Made by a program: the position numbers and the translations under genes
Shown: positions 13,801 to 27,637 of the stretch, in pieces
How the letters are laid out: every line of letters starts with the position of its first letter
How positions within the stretch are numbered: position 1 is the stretch's first letter
Notes under the pieces: model-generated
What the model was told of the DNA's origin: nothing
Seen by the model: the letters and a program-made list of their open reading frames with translations, nothing else
The model's database searches: none
Assembly: GCA_037577475.1 (NCBI GenBank)
Contig: CM075190.1
Coordinates: 196,001-260,000 of the forward strand
DNA: 64,000 nt
Source: Chaunax sp. Z400
Lineage: Eukaryota; Chordata; Actinopteri; Lophiiformes; Chaunacidae
Direction of reading: 5' to 3'

Positions 13801-16800
13801 TATAGGTTTGTGTTGTTGTTATAATGAGCCTATAGGTTTGTGTTGTTATTTAGCCTATAGGTTTGTGTTGTTGTTATAATGACTCTATAGGTTTGTGTTG
13901 CTATATTGACCCTATAGGTTTGTGTTGTTGTTATAATGAGTCTATAGGTTTGTGTTGTTGTTATAACGATCCTATAGGTTTATGTGTTTGTCATATTGAG
14001 CCTATAGGTTTGTGTTGTTATAATGAGTCTATAGGTTTGTGTTGTTGTTCTAATGAGTCTATAGGTTTTATGTTTTTGTCATATTGAGCCCATAGGTTTG
14101 TGTTGTTGTTACATTGAGCCCATAGGTTTGTGTTGTTGTTATAATGACCCTATAGGTTTATGTTGTTGTTATAATGATCCTTTAGGTTTGTGTTGTTGTT
14201 ATAATGACTCTATAGGTTTGTGTTGCTATATTGACCCTATAGGTTTGTGTTGTTGTTATAATGAGTCTATAGGTTTGTGTTGTTGTTATAATGAGTCTAT
14301 AGGTTTGTGTTGTTGTTATAACGATCCTATAGGTTTGTGTTGTTGTTATATTGAGCCTATAGGTTTGTGTTGTTGTTCTATTGATCCTATAGGTTTGTGT
14401 TGTTGTTATAATGAGTCTATAGGTTTGTGTGTGGTTACATTGAGCCTATAGGTTTGTGTTGTTGTTATAATGAGCCTATAGGTTTGTGTAGTTGTTATAA
14501 TGACTCTATAGGTTTGTGATGTTGTTATATTGAGCCTATAGGTTTGTGTTGTTGTCATAATGACCCTATAGGTTTGTGTTGTTGTCATATTGAGCCTATA
14601 GGTTTGTGTTGTTCTATTGATCCTATAGGTTTGTGTTGTTGTTATAATGAGCCTATAGGTTTGTGTTGTTGTTATAATGAGCCTATAGGTTTGTGTTGTT
14701 GTTCTATTGAGCCTATAGGTTTGTGTTGTTGTTATCATGAGCCAATAGGTTTGTGTTGTTATTGAGCATATAGGTTTGTGTGTGGTGACATTGAGCCTAT
14801 AGGTTTGTGTTGTTATTGAGCCTATAGGTTTGTGTTGTTGTTATAATGAGAATATAGGTTTGTGTTGCTATATTGAGCCTATAGGTTTGTGTTCTATTGA
14901 TCCTATAGGTTTCTGTTGTTGTTCTATTGGTCCTATAGGTTTGTGGTGTTGTTGTATTGATCCTATAGGTTTTTGTTGTTTTTATATTGAGTCTATAGGT
15001 TTGTGTTGTTGTTATAATGGGCCTATAGGTTTGTGTTGTTATTGAGGCTATAGGTTTGTGTTGTTGTTCAATTGAGCCTATAGGTTTGTGTTGTTGTTAT
15101 AATGAGCCTATAGGTTTGTGTTGTTATTGAGCCTATAGGTTTGTGTTGTTGTTATATTGAGCCTATAGGTTTGTGTGTGGTGACATTGAGCCTATAGGTT
15201 TGTGTGTGGTGACATTGAGCCTATAGGTTTGTCTTGTTGTTATAATGAGCCTATAGGTTTGTGTTGTTGTTATAATGAGTCTATAGGTTTGTGTTGTTGT
15301 TACACTGAGCCTATAGGTTTGTGTTGTTATTGAGGCTATAGGTTTGTGTTGTTATTGAGGCTATAGGTTTGTGTTGTTCTATTGAGCCTATAGGTTTGTG
15401 TTGTTGTTATAATGAGCCTATAGGTTTGTGTTGTTGTTATAATGAGCCTATAGGTTTGTGTTGTTATTGAGCCTATAGGTTTGTGTTGTTGTTCTATTGA
15501 TCCTATAGGTTTGTGTTGTTGTTATAATGAGCCTATAGGTTTGTGTTGTTATTTAGCCTATAGGTTTGTGTTGTTATTTAGCCTATAGGTTTGTGTTGTT
15601 GTTATAATGAGCCTATAGGTTTGTGTTGTTGTTATAATGAGCCTATAGGTTTGTGTTGTTGTTATAATGAGCCTATAGGTTTGTGTGTGGTGACATTGAG
15701 CCTATAGGTTTGTCTTGTTGTTATAATGAGCCTATAGGTTTGTGTTGTTGTTATAATGAGTCTATAGGTTTGTGTTGTTGTTACACTGAGCCTATAGGTT
15801 TGTGTTGTTGTTATAATGAGCCTATAGGTTTGTGTTGTTATTTAGCCTATAGGTTTGTGTTGTTGTTCTATTGATCCTATAGGTTTGTGTTGTTATTTAG
15901 CCTATAGGTTTGTGTTGTTGTTATAATGAGCCTATAGGTTTGTGTGTGGTGACATTGAGCCTATAGGTTTGTCTTGTTGTTATAATGAGTCTATAGGTTT
16001 GTGTTGTTGTTATAAGGAGTCTATAGGTTTGTGTTGTTGTTACACTGAGCCTATAGGTTTGTGTTGTTATTGAGGCTATAGGTTTGTGTTGTTCTTGAGG
16101 CTATAGGTTTGTGTTGTTCTTGAGGCTATAGGTTTGTGTTGTTCTATTGAGCCTATAGGTTTGTGTTGTTGTTATAATGAGCCTATAGGTTTGTGTTGTT
16201 ATTGAGCCTATAGGTTTGTGTTGTTGTTCTATTGAGTCTATAGGTTTGTGTTGTTGTTCTATTGATCCTATAGGTTTGTGTTGTTGTTATAATGAGCCTA
16301 TAGGTTTGTGGTTATTTAGCCTATAGGTTTGTGTTGTTGTTATAATGACTCTATAGGTTTGTGTTGCTATATTGACCCTATAGGTTTGTGTTGTTGTTAT
16401 AATGACTCTATAGGTTTGTGTTGCTATATTGACCCTATAGGTTTGTGTTGTTGTTATAATGAGTCTATAGGTTTGTGTTGTTGTTATAACGATCCTATAG
16501 GTTTGTGCTGTTGTTATATTGAGCCTATAGGTTTGTGCTGTTGTTATATTGAGCCTATAGGTTTGTGTTGTTGTTCTATTGATCCTATAGGTTTGTGTTG
16601 TTGTTCTATTGATCCTATAGGTTTGTGTTGTTGTTATAATGAGTCTATAGGTTTGTGTGTGGTTACATTGAGCCTATAGGTTTGTGTTGTTGTTATAATG
16701 AGCCTATAGGTTTGTGTTGTTGTTATATTGAGCCTATAGGTTTGTGTTGTTGTCATAATGACCCTATAGGTTTGTGTTGTTGTCATATTGAGCCTATAGG

Positions 16801-18645
16801 TTTGTGTTGTTCTATTGATCCTATAGGTTTGTGTTGTTCTATTGATCCTATAGGTTTGTGTTGTTGTTATAATGAGCCTATAGGTTTGTGTTGTTGTTCT
16901 ATTGAGCCTATAGGTTTGTGTTGTTGTTATCATGAGCCTATAGGTTTGTGTTGTTATTGAGCATATAGGTTTGTGTGTGGTGACATTGAGCCTATAGGTT
17001 TGTGTTGTTATTGAGCCTATAGGTTTGTGTTGTTGTTATAATGAGAATATAGGTTTGTGTTGCTATATTGAGCCTATAGGTTTGTGTTGCTATATTGAGC
17101 CTATAGGTTTGTGTTGTTGTTACATTGAGCCCATAGTTTTGCGTTGTTGTTCTATTGATCCTATAGGTTTGTGGTGTTGTTATAATGAGCCTATAGGTTT
17201 GTGTTGTTATTGAGGCTACAGGTTTGTGTTGTTGTTCTATTGAGCCTATAGGTTTGTGTTGTTGTTATAATGAGCCTATAGGTTTGTGTTGTTTTTGAGC
17301 CTATAGGTTTGTGTTGGTGTTATATTGAGCCTATAGGTTTGTGTGTGGTGACATTGAGCCTATAGGTTTGTCTTGTTGTTATAATGAGCCTATAGGTTTG
17401 TGTTGTTGTTATAATGAGTCTATAGGTTTATGTTGTTGTTACACTGAGCCTATAGGTTTGTGTTGTTGTTATAATGAGTCTATAGGTTTGTGTTGTTGTT
17501 ACACTGAGCCTATAGGTTTGTGTTGTTGTTATAATGAGTCTATAGGTTTGTGTTGTTGTTACACTGAGCCTATAGGTTTGTGTTGTTATTGAGGCTATAG
17601 GTTTATGTTGTTCTTGAGGCTATAGGTTTGTGTTGTTCTTGAGGCTATAGGTTTGTGTTGTTCTATTGAGCCTATAGGTTTGTGTTGTTGTTATAATGAG
17701 CCTATAGGTTTGTGTTGTTATTGAGCCTATAGGTTTGTGTTGTTGTTCTATTGAGTCTATAGGTTTGTGTTGTTGTTCTATTGATCCTATAGGTTTGTGT
17801 TGTTGTTATAATGAGCCTATAGGTTTGTGGTTATTTAGCCTATAGGTTTGTGTTGTTGTTATAATGACTCTATAGGTTTGTGTTGCTATATTGACCCTAT
17901 AGGTTTGTGTTGTTGTTATAATGACTCTATAGGTTTGTGTTGCTATATTGACCCTATAGGTTTGTGTTGTTGTTATAATGAGTCTATAGGTTTGTGTTGT
18001 TGTTATAACGATCCTATAGGTTTGTGCTGTTGTTATATTGAGCCTATAGGTTTGTGCTGTTGTTCTATTGAGCCTATAGGTTTGTGTTGTTGTTCTATTG
18101 ATCCTATAGGTTTGTGTTGTTGTTCTATTGATCCTATAGGTTTGTGTTGTTGTTATAATGAGTCTATAGGTTTGTGTGTGGTTACATTGAGCCTATAGGT
18201 TTGTGTTGTTGTTATAATGAGCCTATAGGTTTGTGTTGTTGTTATATTGAGCCTATAGGTTTGTGTTGTTGTCATAATGACCCTATAGGTTTGTGTTGTT
18301 GTCATATTGAGCCGATAGGTTTGTGTTGTTCTATTGATCCTATAGGTTTGTGTTGTTGTTATAATGAGCCTATAGGTTTGTGTTGTTGTTCTATTGAGCC
18401 TATAGGTTTGTGTTGTTGTTATCATGAGCCTATAGGTTTGTGTTGTTATTGAGCATATAGGTTTGTGTGTGGTGACATTGAGCCTATAGGTTTGTGTTGT
18501 TATTGAGCCTATAGGTTTGTGTTGTTGTTATAATGAGAATATAGGTTTGTGTTGCTATATTGAGCCTATAGGTTTGTGTTGTTGTTACATTGAGCCCATA
18601 GTTTTGCGTTGTTGTTCTATTGATCCTATAGGTTTGTGGTGTTGT
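9690..18645. repeat. ~8.96-kb tandem duplication, left copy
   Basis: Unit order from about 9,690 to 18,645 recurs from 18,646. The offset moves in steps: 8,956, then 8,926, 8,896, 8,926, 8,956 and finally 8,991 bp. Steps of 30 are whole-unit gains or losses, for example an extra TTGTTATATTGAG unit near 12,330. Shared rare variants include the GGCTTGTG core (about 11,973 and 20,900), GTGACGTTGAG (about 11,736 and 20,662) and the ATAAGGAGTC tail (about 16,013 and 24,939). Confidence 0.85.
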
Positions 18646-21600
18646 TATAATGGGCCTATAGGTTTGTGTTGTTATTGAGGCCATAGGTTTGTGTTGTTGT
18701 TCGATTGAGCCTATAGGTTTGTGTTGTTGTTATAATGAGCCTATAGGTTTGTGTTGTTATTGAGCCTATAGGTTTGTGTTGTTGTTATAATGAGTCTATA
18801 GGTTTGTGTTGCTATATTGACCCTATAGGTTTGTGTTGTTGTTATAACGAGTCTATAGGTTTGTGTTGTTGTTATAACGATCCTATAGGTTTATGTGTTT
18901 GTCATATTGAGCCTATAGGTTTGTGTTGTTGTTATAATGAGTCTATAGGTTTGTGTTGTTGTTCTAATGAGTCTATAGGTTTTATGTTTTTGTCATATTG
19001 AGCCCATAGGTTTGTGTTGTTGTTACATTGAGCCCATAGGTTTGTGTTGTTGTTATAATGACCCTATAGGTTTATGTTGTTGTTATAATGATCCTCTAGG
19101 TTTGTGTTGTTGTTATAATGACTCTATAGGTTTGTGTTGCTATATTGACCCTATAGGTTTGTGTTGTTGTTATAATGAGTCTATAGGTTTGTGTTGTTGT
19201 TATAATGAGTCTATAGGTTTGTGTTGTTGTTATAACGATCCTATAGGTTTGTGTTGTTGTTATATTGAGCCTATAGGTTTGTGTTGTTGTTCTATTGATC
19301 CTATAGGTTTGTGTTGTTGTTATAATGAGTCTATAGGTTTGTGTGTGGTTACATTGAGCCTATAGGTTTGTGTTGTTGTTATAATGAGCCTATAGGTTTG
19401 TGTAGTTGTTATAATGACTCTATAGGTTTGTGATGTTGTTATATTGAGCCTATAGGTTTGTGTTGTTGTCATAATGACCCTATAGGTTTGTGTTGTTGTC
19501 ATATTGAGCCTATAGGTTTGTGTTGTTCTATTGATCCTATAGGTTTGTGTTGTTGTTCTATTGAGCCTATAGGTTTGTGTTGTTGTTATCATGAGCCAAT
19601 AGGTTTGTGTTGTTATTGAGCATATAGGTTTGTGTGTGGTGACATTGAGCCTATAGGTTTGTGTTGTTATTGAGCCTATAGGTTTGTGTTGTTGTTATAA
19701 TGAGAATATAGGTTTGTGTTGCTATATTGAGCCTATAGGTTTGTGTTCTATTGATCCTATAGGTTTGTGTTGTTGTTCTATTGGTCCTATAGGTTTGTGG
19801 TGTTGTTGTATTGATCCTATAGGTTTTTGTTGTTTTTATATTGAGTCTATAGGTTTGTGTTGTTGTTATAATGGGCCTATAGGTTTGTGTTGTTATTGAG
19901 GCTATAGGTTTGTGTTGTTGTTATAATGAGCCTATAGGTTTGTGTTGTTGTTATAATGAGCCTATAGGTTTGTGTTATTGAGCCTATAGGTTTGTGTTGT
20001 TGTTATATTGAGCCTATAGGTTTGTGTGTGGTGACATTGAGCCTATAGGTTTGTCTTGTTGTTATAATGAGCCTATAGGTTTGTGTTGTTGTTATAATGA
20101 GTCTATAGGTTTGTGTTGTTGTTACACTGAGCCTATAGGTTTGTGTTGTTATTGAGGCTATAGGTTTGTGTTGTTCTATTGAGCCTATAGGTTTGTGTTG
20201 TTGTTATAATGAGCCTATAGGTTTGTGTTGTTATTGAGCCTATAGGTTTGTGTTGTTGTTCTATTGAGTCTATAGGTTTGTGTTGTTGTTCTATTGATCC
20301 TATAGGTTTGTGTTGTTGTTATAATGAGCCTATAGGTTTGTGTTGTTATTTAGCCTATAGGTTTGTGTTGTTGTTATAATGAGCCTATAGGTTTGTGTGT
20401 GGTGACATTGAGCCTATAGGTTTGTCTTGTTGTTATAATGAGCCTATAGGTTTGTGTTGTTGTTATAATGAGTCTATAGGTTTGTGTTGTTGTTACACTG
20501 AGCCTATAGGTTTGTGTTGTTGTTATAATGAGCCTATAGGTTTGTGTTGTTATTTAGCCTATAGGTTTGTGTTGTTGTTCTATTGATCCTATAGGTTTGT
20601 GTTGTTATTTAGCCTATAGGTTTGTGTTGTTGTTATAATGAGCCTATAGGTTTGTGTGTGGTGACGTTGAGCCTATAGGTTTGTCTTGTTGTTATAATGA
20701 GTCTATAGGTTTGTGTTGTTGTTATAATGAGTCTATAGGTTTGTGTTGTTGTTACACTGAGCCTATAGGTTTGTGTTGTTATTGAGGCTATAGGTTTGTG
20801 TTGTTCTTGAGGCTATAGGTTTGTGTTGTTCTTGAGGCTATAGGTTTGTGTTGTTCTATTGAGCCTATAGGTTTGTGTTGTTGTTATAATGAGCCTATAG
20901 GCTTGTGTTGTTATTGAGCCTATAGGTTTGTGTTGTTGTTCTATTGAGTCTATAGGTTTGTGTTGTTGTTCTATTGATCCTATAGGTTTGTGTTGTTGTT
21001 ATAATGAGCCTATAGGTTTGTGGTTATTTAGCCTATAGGTTTGTGTTGTTGTTATAATGACTCTATATGTTTGTGTTGCTATATTGACCCTATAGGTTTG
21101 TGTTGTTGTTATAATGACTCTATAGGTTTGTGTTGCTATATTGACCCTATAGGTTTGTGTTGTTGTTATAATGAGTCTATAGGTTTGTGTTGTTGTTATA
21201 ACGATCCTATAGGTTTGTGCTGTTGTTATATTGAGCCTATAGGTTTGTGCTGTTGTTATATTGAGCCTATAGGTTTGTGTTGTTGTTCTATTGATCCTAT
21301 AGGTTTGTGTTGTTGTTCTATTGATCCTATAGGTTTGTGTTGTTGTTATAATGAGTCTATAGGTTTGTGTGTGGTTACATTGAGCCTATAGGTTTGTGTT
21401 GTTGTTATAATGAGCCTATAGGTTTGTGTTGTTGTTATATTGAGCCTATAGGTTTGTGTTGTTGTCATAATGACCCTATAGGTTTGTGTTGTTGTCATAT
21501 TGAGCCTATAGGTTTGTGTTGTTCTATTGATCCTATAGGTTTGTGTTGTTCTATTGATCCTATAGGTTTGTGTTGTTGTTATAATGAGCCTATAGGTTTG

Positions 21601-24600
21601 TGTTGTTGTTCTATTGAGCCTATAGGTTTGTGTTGTTGTTATCATGAGCCTATAGGTTTGTGTTGTTATTGAGCATATAGGTTTGTGTGTGGTGACATTG
21701 AGCCTATAGGTTTGTGTTGTTATTGAGCCTATAGGTTTGTGTTGTTGTTATAATGAGAATATAGGTTTGTGTTGCTATATTGAGCCTATAGGTTTGTGTT
21801 GTTGTTACATTGAGCCCATAGTTTTGCGTTGTTGTTCTATTGATCCTATAGGTTTGTGGTGTTGTTATAATGAGCCTATAGGTTTGTGTTGTTATTGAGG
21901 CTATAGGTTTGTGTTGTTGTTCTATTGAGCCTATAGGTTTGTGTTGTTGTTATAATGAGCCTATAGGTTTGTGTTGTTTTTGAGCCTATAGGTTTGTGTT
22001 GTTGTTATATTGAGCCTATAGGTTTGTGTGTGGTGACATTGAGCCTATAGGTTTGTCTTGTTCTTATAATGAGCCTATAGGTTTGTGTTGTTGTTATAAT
22101 GAGTCTATAGGTTTATGTTGTTGTTACACTGAGCCTATAGGTTTGTGTTGTTGTTATAATGAGTCTATAGGTTTGTGTTGTTGTTACACTGAGCCTATAG
22201 GTTTATGTTGTTATTTAGCCTATAGGTTTGTGTTGTTGTTCTATTGATCCTATAGGTTTGTGTTGTTATTTAGCCTATAGGTTTGTGTTGTTGTTATAAT
22301 GAGCCTATAGGTTTGTGTGTGTTGACATTGAGCCTATAGGTTTGTCTTGTTGTTATAATGAGTCTATAGGTTTGTGTTGTTGTTATAATGAGTCTATAGG
22401 TTTGTGTTGTTGTTACACTGAGCCTATAGGTTTGTGTTGTTATTGAGGCTATAGGTTTGTGTTGTTCTTGAGGCTATAGGTTTGTGTTGTTCTTGAGGCT
22501 ATAGGTTTGTGTTGTTCTATTGAGCCTATAGGTTTGTGTTGTTGTTATAATGAGCCTATAGGTTTGTGTTGTTATTGAGGCTATTGGTTTGTGTTGTTGT
22601 TCTATTGAGCCTATAGGTTTGTGTTGTTGTTATAATGAGCCTATAGGTTTGTGTTGTTATTGAGCCTATAGGTTTGTGTTGTTGTTATATTGAGTCTATA
22701 GGTTTGTGTTGTTGTTCTATTGATCCTATAGGTTTGTGTTGTTGTTATAATGAGCCTATAGGTTTGTGTTGTTATTTAGCCTATAGGTTTGTGTTGTTGT
22801 TATAATGACTCTATAGGTTTGTGTTGCTATATTGACCCTATAGGTTTGTGTTGTTGTTATAATGAGTCTATAGGTTTGTGTTGTTGTTATAACGATCCTA
22901 TAGGTTTATGTGTTTGTCATATTGAGCCTATAGGTTTGTGTTGTTATAATGAGTCTATAGGTTTGTGTTGTTGTTCTAATGAGTCTATAGGTTTTATGTT
23001 TTTGTCATATTGAGCCCATAGGTTTGTGTTGTTGTTACATTGAGCCCATAGGTTTGTGTTGTTGTTATAATGACCCTATAGGTTTATGTTGTTGTTATAA
23101 TGATCCTTTAGGTTTGTGTTGTTGTTATAATGACTCTATAGGTTTGTGTTGCTATATTGACCCTATAGGTTTGTGTTGTTGTTATAATGAGTCTATAGGT
23201 TTGTGTTGTTGTTATAATGAGTCTATAGGTTTGTGTTGTTGTTATAACGATCCTATAGGTTTGTGTTGTTGTTATATTGAGCCTATAGGTTTGTGTTGTT
23301 GTTCTATTGATCCTATAGGTTTGTGTTGTTGTTATAATGAGTCTATAGGTTTGTGTGTGGTTACATTGAGCCTATAGGTTTGTGTTGTTGTTATAATGAG
23401 CCTATAGGTTTGTGTAGTTGTTATAATGACTCTATAGGTTTGTGATGTTGTTATATTGAGCCTATAGGTTTGTGTTGTTGTCATAATGACCCTATAGGTT
23501 TGTGTTGTTGTCATATTGAGCCTATAGGTTTGTGTTGTTCTATTGATCCTATAGGTTTGTGTTGTTGTTATAATGAGCCTATAGGTTTGTGTTGTTGTTA
23601 TAATGAGCCTATAGGTTTGTGTTGTTGTTCTATTGAGCCTATAGGTTTGTGTTGTTGTTATCATGAGCCAATAGGTTTGTGTTGTTATTGAGCATATAGG
23701 TTTGTGTGTGGTGACATTGAGCCTATAGGTTTGTGTTGTTATTGAGCCTATAGGTTTGTGTTGTTGTTATAATGAGAATATAGGTTTGTGTTGCTATATT
23801 GAGCCTATAGGTTTGTGTTCTATTGATCCTATAGGTTTCTGTTGTTGTTCTATTGGTCCTATAGGTTTGTGGTGTTGTTGTATTGATCCTATAGGTTTTT
23901 GTTGTTTTTATATTGAGTCTATAGGTTTGTGTTGTTGTTATAATGGGCCTATAGGTTTGTGTTGTTATTGAGGCTATAGGTTTGTGTTGTTGTTCAATTG
24001 AGCCTATAGGTTTGTGTTGTTGTTATAATGAGCCTATAGGTTTGTGTTGTTATTGAGCCTATAGGTTTGTGTTGTTGTTATATTGAGCCTATAGGTTTGT
24101 GTGTGGTGACATTGAGCCTATAGGTTTGTGTGTGGTGACATTGAGCCTATAGGTTTGTCTTGTTGTTATAATGAGCCTATAGGTTTGTGTTGTTGTTATA
24201 ATGAGTCTATAGGTTTGTGTTGTTGTTACACTGAGCCTATAGGTTTGTGTTGTTATTGAGGCTATAGGTTTGTGTTGTTATTGAGGCTATAGGTTTGTGT
24301 TGTTCTATTGAGCCTATAGGTTTGTGTTGTTGTTATAATGAGCCTATAGGTTTGTGTTGTTGTTATAATGAGCCTATAGGTTTGTGTTGTTATTGAGCCT
24401 ATAGGTTTGTGTTGTTGTTCTATTGATCCTATAGGTTTGTGTTGTTGTTATAATGAGCCTATAGGTTTGTGTTGTTATTTAGCCTATAGGTTTGTGTTGT
24501 TATTTAGCCTATAGGTTTGTGTTGTTGTTATAATGAGCCTATAGGTTTGTGTTGTTGTTATAATGAGCCTATAGGTTTGTGTTGTTGTTATAATGAGCCT

Positions 24601-27600
24601 ATAGGTTTGTGTGTGGTGACATTGAGCCTATAGGTTTGTCTTGTTGTTATAATGAGCCTATAGGTTTGTGTTGTTGTTATAATGAGTCTATAGGTTTGTG
24701 TTGTTGTTACACTGAGCCTATAGGTTTGTGTTGTTGTTATAATGAGCCTATAGGTTTGTGTTGTTATTTAGCCTATAGGTTTGTGTTGTTGTTCTATTGA
24801 TCCTATAGGTTTGTGTTGTTATTTAGCCTATAGGTTTGTGTTGTTGTTATAATGAGCCTATAGGTTTGTGTGTGGTGACATTGAGCCTATAGGTTTGTCT
24901 TGTTGTTATAATGAGTCTATAGGTTTGTGTTGTTGTTATAAGGAGTCTATAGGTTTGTGTTGTTGTTACACTGAGCCTATAGGTTTGTGTTGTTATTGAG
25001 GCTATAGGTTTGTGTTGTTCTTGAGGCTATAGGTTTGTGTTGTTCTTGAGGCTATAGGTTTGTGTTGTTCTATTGGGCCTATAGGTTTGTGTTGTTGTTA
25101 TAATGAGCCTATAGGTTTGTGTTGTTATTGAGCCTATAGGTTTGTGTTGTTGTTCTATTGAGCCTATAGGTTTGTGTTGTTGTTCTATTGAGTCTATAGG
25201 TTTGTGTTGTTGTTCTATTGATCCTATAGGTTTGTGTTGTTGTTATAATGAGCCTATAGGTTTGTGGTTATTTAGCCTATAGGTTTGTGTTGTTGTTATA
25301 ATGACTCTATAGGTTTGTGTTGCTATATTGACCCTATAGGTTTGTGTTGTTGTTATAATGACTCTATAGGTTTGTGTTGCTATATTGACCCTATAGGTTT
25401 GTGTTGTTGTTATAATGAGTCTATAGGTTTGTGTTGTTGTTATAACGATCCTATAGGTTTGTGCTGTTGTTATATTGAGCCTATAGGTTTGTGCTGTTGT
25501 TATATTGAGCCTATAGGTTTGTGTTGTTGTTCTATTGATCCTATAGGTTTGTGTTGTTGTTCTATTGATCCTATAGGTTTGTGTTGTTGTTATAATGAGT
25601 CTATAGGTTTGTGTGTGGTTACATTGAGCCTATAGGTTTGTGTTGTTGTTATAATGAGCCTATAGGTTTGTGTTGTTGTTATATTGAGCCTATAGGTTTG
25701 TGTTGTTGTCATAATGACCCTATAGGTTTGTGTTGTTGTCATATTGAGCCTATAGGTTTGTGTTGTTCTATTGATCCTATAGGTTTGTGTTGTTCTATTG
25801 ATCCTATAGGTTTGTGTTGTTGTTATAATGAGCCTATAGGTTTGTGTTGTTGTTCTATTGAGCCTATAGGTTTGTGTTGTTGTTATCATGAGCCTATAGG
25901 TTTGTGTTGTTATTGAGCATATAGGTTTGTGTGTGGTGACATTGAGCCTATAGGTTTGTGTTGTTATTGAGCCTATAGGTTTGTGTTGTTGTTATAATGA
26001 GAATATAGGTTTGTGTTGCTATATTGAGCCTATAGGTTTGTGTTGCTATATTGAGCCTATAGGTTTGTGTTGTTGTTACATTGAGCCCATAGTTTTGCGT
26101 TGTTGTTCTATTGATCCTATAGGTTTGTGGTGTTGTTATAATGAGCCTATAGGTTTGTGTTGTTATTGAGGCTACAGGTTTGTGTTGTTGTTCTATTGAG
26201 CCTATAGGTTTGTGTTGTTGTTATAATGAGCCTATAGGTTTGTGTTGTTTTTGAGCCTATAGGTTTGTGTTGGTGTTATATTGAGCCTATAGGTTTGTGT
26301 GTGGTGACATTGAGCCTATAGGTTTGTCTTGTTGTTATAATGAGCCTATAGGTTTGTGTTGTTGTTATAATGAGTCTATAGGTTTATGTTGTTGTTACAC
26401 TGAGCCTATAGGTTTGTGTTGTTGTTATAATGAGTCTATAGGTTTGTGTTGTTGTTACACTGAGCCTATAGGTTTGTGTTGTTGTTATAATGAGTCTATA
26501 GGTTTGTGTTGTTGTTACACTGAGCCTATAGGTTTGTGTTGTTATTGAGGCTATAGGTTTGTGTTGTTCTTGAGGCTATAGGTTTGTGTTGTTCTTGAGG
26601 CTATAGGTTTGTGTTGTTCTATTGAGCCTATAGGTTTGTGTTGTTCTATTGAGCCTATAGGTTTGTGTTGTTGTTATAATGAGCCTATAGGTTTGTGTTG
26701 TTGTTCTATTGAGTCTATAGGTTTGTGTTGTTGTTCTATTGAGTCTATAGGTTTGTGTTGTTGTTCTATTGATCCTATAGGTTTGTGTTGTTGTTATAAT
26801 GAGCCTATAGGTTTGTGGTTATTTAGCCTATAGGTTTGTGTTGTTGTTGTTATAATGACTCTATAGGTTTGTGTTGCTATATTGACCCTATAGGTTTGTG
26901 TTGTTGTTATAATGACTCTATAGGTTTGTGTTGCTATATTGACCCTATAGGTTTGTGTTGTTGTTATAATGAGTCTATAGGTTTGTGTTGTTGTTATAAC
27001 GATCCTATAGGTTTGTGCTGTTGTTATATTGAGCCTATAGGTTTGTGCTGTTGTTATATTGAGCCTATAGGTTTGTGTTGTTGTTCTATTGATCCTATAG
27101 GTTTGTGTTGTTGTTCTATTGATCCTATAGGTTTGTGTTGTTGTTATAATGAGTCTATAGGTTTGTGTGTGGTTACATTGAGCCTATAGGTTTGTGTTGT
27201 TGTTATAATGAGCCTATAGGTTTGTGTTGTTGTTATATTGAGCCTATAGGTTTGTGTTGTTGTCATAATGACCCTATAGGTTTGTGTTGTTGTCATATTG
27301 AGCCGATAGGTTTGTGTTGTTCTATTGATCCTATAGGTTTGTGTTGTTGTTATAATGAGCCTATAGGTTTGTGTTGTTGTTCTATTGAGCCTATAGGTTT
27401 GTGTTGTTGTTATCATGAGCCTATAGGTTTGTGTTGTTATTGAGCATATAGGTTTGTGTGTGGTGACATTGAGCCTATAGGTTTGTGTTGTTATTGAGCC
27501 TATAGGTTTGTGTTGTTGTTATAATGAGAATATAGGTTTGTGTTGCTATATTGAGCCTATAGGTTTGTGTTGTTGTTACATTGAGCCCATAGTTTTGCGT

Positions 27601-27637
27601 TGTTGTTCTATTGATCCTATAGGTTTGTGGTGTTGTT
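18646..27637. repeat. ~8.96-kb tandem duplication, right copy
   Basis: This is the second copy of 9,690-18,645. Private changes include CTCTATATGTT near 21,062, TTGTTCTTATAATG near 22,060, GTGTGTTGACATTG near 22,317, GGCCATAGG near 18,680 and TATTGGGCC near 25,075. A tail with an added TTG triplet lies near 26,840. Two neighbouring units near 26,620 are rearranged relative to 17,660, giving the final 35-bp change in offset. At the far end (about 27,640) the sequence leaves homology with the junction at 18,646, as expected for a tandem duplication. Confidence 0.85.
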
